NCBI GenBank assembly: GCA_905200905.1
Contig: CAJKMA010000061.1
Span: 1 to 15,612 of the forward strand
Direction of reading: 5' to 3'
DNA: 15,612 nt
Source of the DNA: an uncultured Bacillota bacterium
GTDB lineage: Bacteria > Bacillota > Clostridia > Lachnospirales > Lachnospiraceae
In this document: piece after piece, positions 13,616 through 15,612 of the stretch
Layout: each line of letters starts with the position of its first letter
Numbering within the stretch: position 1 is the stretch's first letter
The notes under the pieces: model-generated
Database searches by the model: none
The model's input: only the letters and a program-made list of their open reading frames with translations
What the model was told of the DNA's origin: nothing
Position numbers and translations under genes: made by a program

Positions 13616-14260
13616 TTACCTCTTTTTCCCCAGATAAATTTTATTTTCATTTCCGTGCACCAGACGCACAATATTTTGTCTGTGTCTCCAATAGGCCAGC
13701 ACAGTAAGTCCTGCAGACAATCCATAAATTTCCCAAAGTACTGGCTGCGTACAATCCAGCATTCCCATCTGTCCAAATACTACAACAGAAATCAAAAATC
13801 CCAGATAAGCCAGCAAAGAACTCAAGGATACATAGTGTGTCAAGAAGAAGGTGGCAAAAAATAATACAGCACAAATAGGAAAAATCCGAATATCAAAAGC
13901 AAGTAAAAGCCCTACGGAAGCCGCAATGCCTTTGCCGCCCTTAAATTTTAAATAGAAAGGGAAATTATGTCCAAGGATACATCCCGCACCAGCATATAGT
14001 TCCAAAGCCAACAAATCCGTTTCCTGATGCCCTCCAAACAACAATCTGGCAAGCACTACTGCAAGCACACATTTTAAGCAATCACCCAAAAGAGTTAGAG
14101 CTCCAGCTTTTTTCCCCAATGTACGCAAGGCATTGGTTGTTCCTGCATTGCCGCTTCCGTGTTCCCTAATATCAATCCCTCTTTTCTTCCCATAAATATA
14201 GGAGGTCTGAAACAGTCCGCATACATACCCTACTGCCAGACAGATAATACGTGGTAACAT
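13616..14260 (-). CDS. plsY: Acyl-phosphate:glycerol-3-phosphate acyltransferase PlsY
   Basis: A 214-residue integral membrane acyltransferase that acylates glycerol-3-phosphate with acyl-phosphate to form lysophosphatidic acid. The family motifs are present in order: GSGNAGTTNALRTLGKKAG (35-53), GHNFPFYLKFKGGKG (97-111) and, near the C-terminus, HRQNIVRL followed by NENKI (193-207). Hydrophobic segments fall at about 1-20, 53-75, 85-100, 112-140 and 145-165, matching the multi-pass topology. The ATG at 14260 follows AAGGGG at about 10 bases and lies only 2 bases after the der stop. The motif reads GNAGTTN where many homologues have GNIGATN, a conservative variation. Length is normal. Confidence 0.95.
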   Translation of the reverse strand: MLPRIICLAVGYVCGLFQTSYIYGKKRGIDIREHGSGNAGTTNALRTLGKKAGALTLLGDCLKCVLAVVLARLLFGGHQETDLLALELYAGAGCILGHNFPFYLKFKGGKGIAASVGLLLAFDIRIFPICAVLFFATFFLTHYVSLSSLLAYLGFLISVVVFGQMGMLDCTQPVLWEIYGLSAGLTVLAYWRHRQNIVRLVHGNENKIYLGKKR

Positions 14261-14262
14261 GA

Positions 14263-15591
14263 TTATTTTTCCCCTTCTTTCCTTTCCCTGATAATAAATT
14301 TCAAGGAGGTTCCCTTAAATCCAAAAGCTTCTCTGATTTTATTTTCCAAATACCGCACATAAGAAAAATGCATCAACTCTTTGTCATTCACAAAAATAAC
14401 AAAGGTAGGTGGTTTTACAGACACTTGTGTGGTATAGAATATTTTCAGACGTTTTCCTTTATCAGAAGGTGGCTGCTGCATAGCAATCGCCTCTGAAATA
14501 ATTTCATTCAGCACACCTGTCTGAATACGCAAGGTTTGATTTTCCAGTACCATATCAATGGTTTCAAACAATTTCGGAATTCTCTGTCCGGTCTGTGCAG
14601 AAATAAACATAATCTCTGCATAAGGCATGTAAGAAAGCGTTTCTCTTACTTTATTGGTGAATTTGTAAATGGTTTTATCATTTTTTTCAATGGCATCCCA
14701 TTTGTTTACCGCAATAACAATACCCTTTCCTCTGTCATGAGCAATTCCTGCAATTTTTGCATCCTGCTCTGTCACGCCTTCCGTAGCATCAATCATCATC
14801 ACCACCACATCTGCACGCTCCACTGCAGTTACCGTACGGATAATACTGTAACGCTCTAACTCTTCTTTGATTTTATTCTTTCGACGAAGTCCGGCTGTAT
14901 CAATAAAGGTGTATTCTTTTCCTTTATAAACGACTTTTGTGTCAATGGCATCTCTGGTAGTACCTGCGATATCAGATACAATAACCCTGTCTTCTCCCAG
15001 AATTTTATTAATCAGAGAAGATTTTCCTACATTTGGTTTTCCTACTACAGCAATTTTCGGAATGTCATCCTCTTCTTCTTCCACATCCTGATTTGGAAAA
15101 TATTCTGCCACTTTATCCAACATGTCACCAAGTCCAAGCATGGAGGCAGCAGAAATCGGAATTGGCTCCCCGATACCAAGATTATAAAACTCATAGGTAT
15201 CCAGCATATATTTCTGGAAGCTGTCTACCTTATTCACTACCAGAACCACTGGTTTATTACTTCTTCGCAGCATGTCAGCCACCTTGGCGTCCGCATCTAC
15301 CAGCCCCTGTTTTACATCTGTCATGAAAACAATGACATCTGCTGTATCAATGGCAATCTGTGCCTGTTCTCTCATTTGGGATAAAATAATATCCTTGCTC
15401 TCCGGCTCAATACCGCCGGTATCAATCATGGTAAAGGTCTTGTCCAACCAGGTTACTTCCGCATAAATTCGGTCCCTGGTAACCCCTGGTGTATCTTTTA
15501 CAATAGAAATCTTCTCCCCTGCCAACGCATTAAACAGTGTAGATTTCCCTACATTAGGCCTTCCAACTATTGCTACAATCGGTTTGCTCAT
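14263..15591 (-). CDS. der: Ribosome biogenesis GTPase Der (EngA)
   Basis: A 442-residue cytoplasmic protein with two tandem GTPase domains and a C-terminal KH-like domain, needed for 50S ribosomal subunit assembly. The first domain has the P-loop GRPNVGKS (10-17), DTGG (57-60) and NKVD (120-123). The second has GKPNVGKS (184-191), DTAG (231-234) and NKWD (296-299), separated from the first by an acidic linker around 169-177. The KH-like domain spans about 355-440. The ATG at 15591 has AAGGAG 8 bases upstream. It is the first of three tightly packed genes with plsY and gpsA, an order common in Lachnospiraceae and related clostridia. The promoter lies beyond the window edge. Confidence 0.97.
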   Translation of the reverse strand: MSKPIVAIVGRPNVGKSTLFNALAGEKISIVKDTPGVTRDRIYAEVTWLDKTFTMIDTGGIEPESKDIILSQMREQAQIAIDTADVIVFMTDVKQGLVDADAKVADMLRRSNKPVVLVVNKVDSFQKYMLDTYEFYNLGIGEPIPISAASMLGLGDMLDKVAEYFPNQDVEEEEDDIPKIAVVGKPNVGKSSLINKILGEDRVIVSDIAGTTRDAIDTKVVYKGKEYTFIDTAGLRRKNKIKEELERYSIIRTVTAVERADVVVMMIDATEGVTEQDAKIAGIAHDRGKGIVIAVNKWDAIEKNDKTIYKFTNKVRETLSYMPYAEIMFISAQTGQRIPKLFETIDMVLENQTLRIQTGVLNEIISEAIAMQQPPSDKGKRLKIFYTTQVSVKPPTFVIFVNDKELMHFSYVRYLENKIREAFGFKGTSLKFIIRERKEGEK

Positions 15592-15612
15592 ACATTTGTC
15601 TCCTTTTATGTG

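Noticed and set aside
13612..13776. 55-residue N-terminal extension of GpsA
   Set aside because: It overlaps plsY in another frame and lacks family sequence, and MAKVSVIGAG with its ribosome site marks the true start.
1..15612. CRISPR arrays, insertion sequences, phage genes, tRNA or rRNA genes
   Set aside because: No repeated spacer pattern, transposase, integrase or structural RNA signature was seen on reading both strands.

Overview
This window is a carbon-fixation locus from a low-GC Firmicute. The gene content is the methyl- and carbonyl-branch core of the Wood-Ljungdahl (reductive acetyl-CoA) pathway, followed by a der-plsY-gpsA housekeeping operon. Together with the single-subunit MetF and the moderate GC content, this suggests an acetogenic Lachnospiraceae of the Blautia type. 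The genus is my inference from family knowledge; no marker gene in the window fixes it.

Layout, in transcription order from right to left on the minus strand. (1) 15591-12601: der, plsY and gpsA, tightly packed and ended by a long bidirectional hairpin terminator shared with a convergent plus-strand aldo/keto reductase gene (11687-12526). (2) An AT-rich divergent region (11278-11686) holds an extended -10 promoter for the reductase and a near-consensus promoter for the acetogenesis cluster. The cluster promoter lies inside a perfect 9-bp inverted repeat. (3) Unit 1 of the cluster: a His/Cys-rich CooJ-like metal-binding protein, cooT, metF and the MinD-type ATPase acsF, closed by a strong intrinsic terminator at 8897-8939. 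(4) Unit 2: a structured leader, then acsA (CO dehydrogenase), cooC and acsB (acetyl-CoA synthase, TTG start). (5) A 239-base gap with three successive hairpins and a second near-consensus promoter, then unit 3: acsD, acsC, a structured 214-base spacer, acsE and the start of acsV, which runs off the left edge.

How they work together: MetF makes methyl-H4folate. AcsE moves the methyl group to the corrinoid iron-sulfur protein AcsCD, which AcsV reactivates after oxidation. AcsA reduces CO2 to CO, and AcsB joins CO, methyl and CoA into acetyl-CoA. AcsA and AcsB need nickel, and four of the upstream genes (CooJ-like, cooT, acsF, cooC) look like a nickel storage, delivery and insertion set. The formate and formyl/methenyl-H4folate steps (fdh, fhs, fchA, folD) are not in this window, and metF has no metV partner here.

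I saw no rRNA, tRNA, CRISPR array, insertion sequence or phage gene. The most interesting material is the metal-handling set at the head of the cluster and the non-coding regulatory architecture (inverted-repeat promoter, internal terminator, internal promoter with switchable leader hairpins). The enzymes themselves look canonical.
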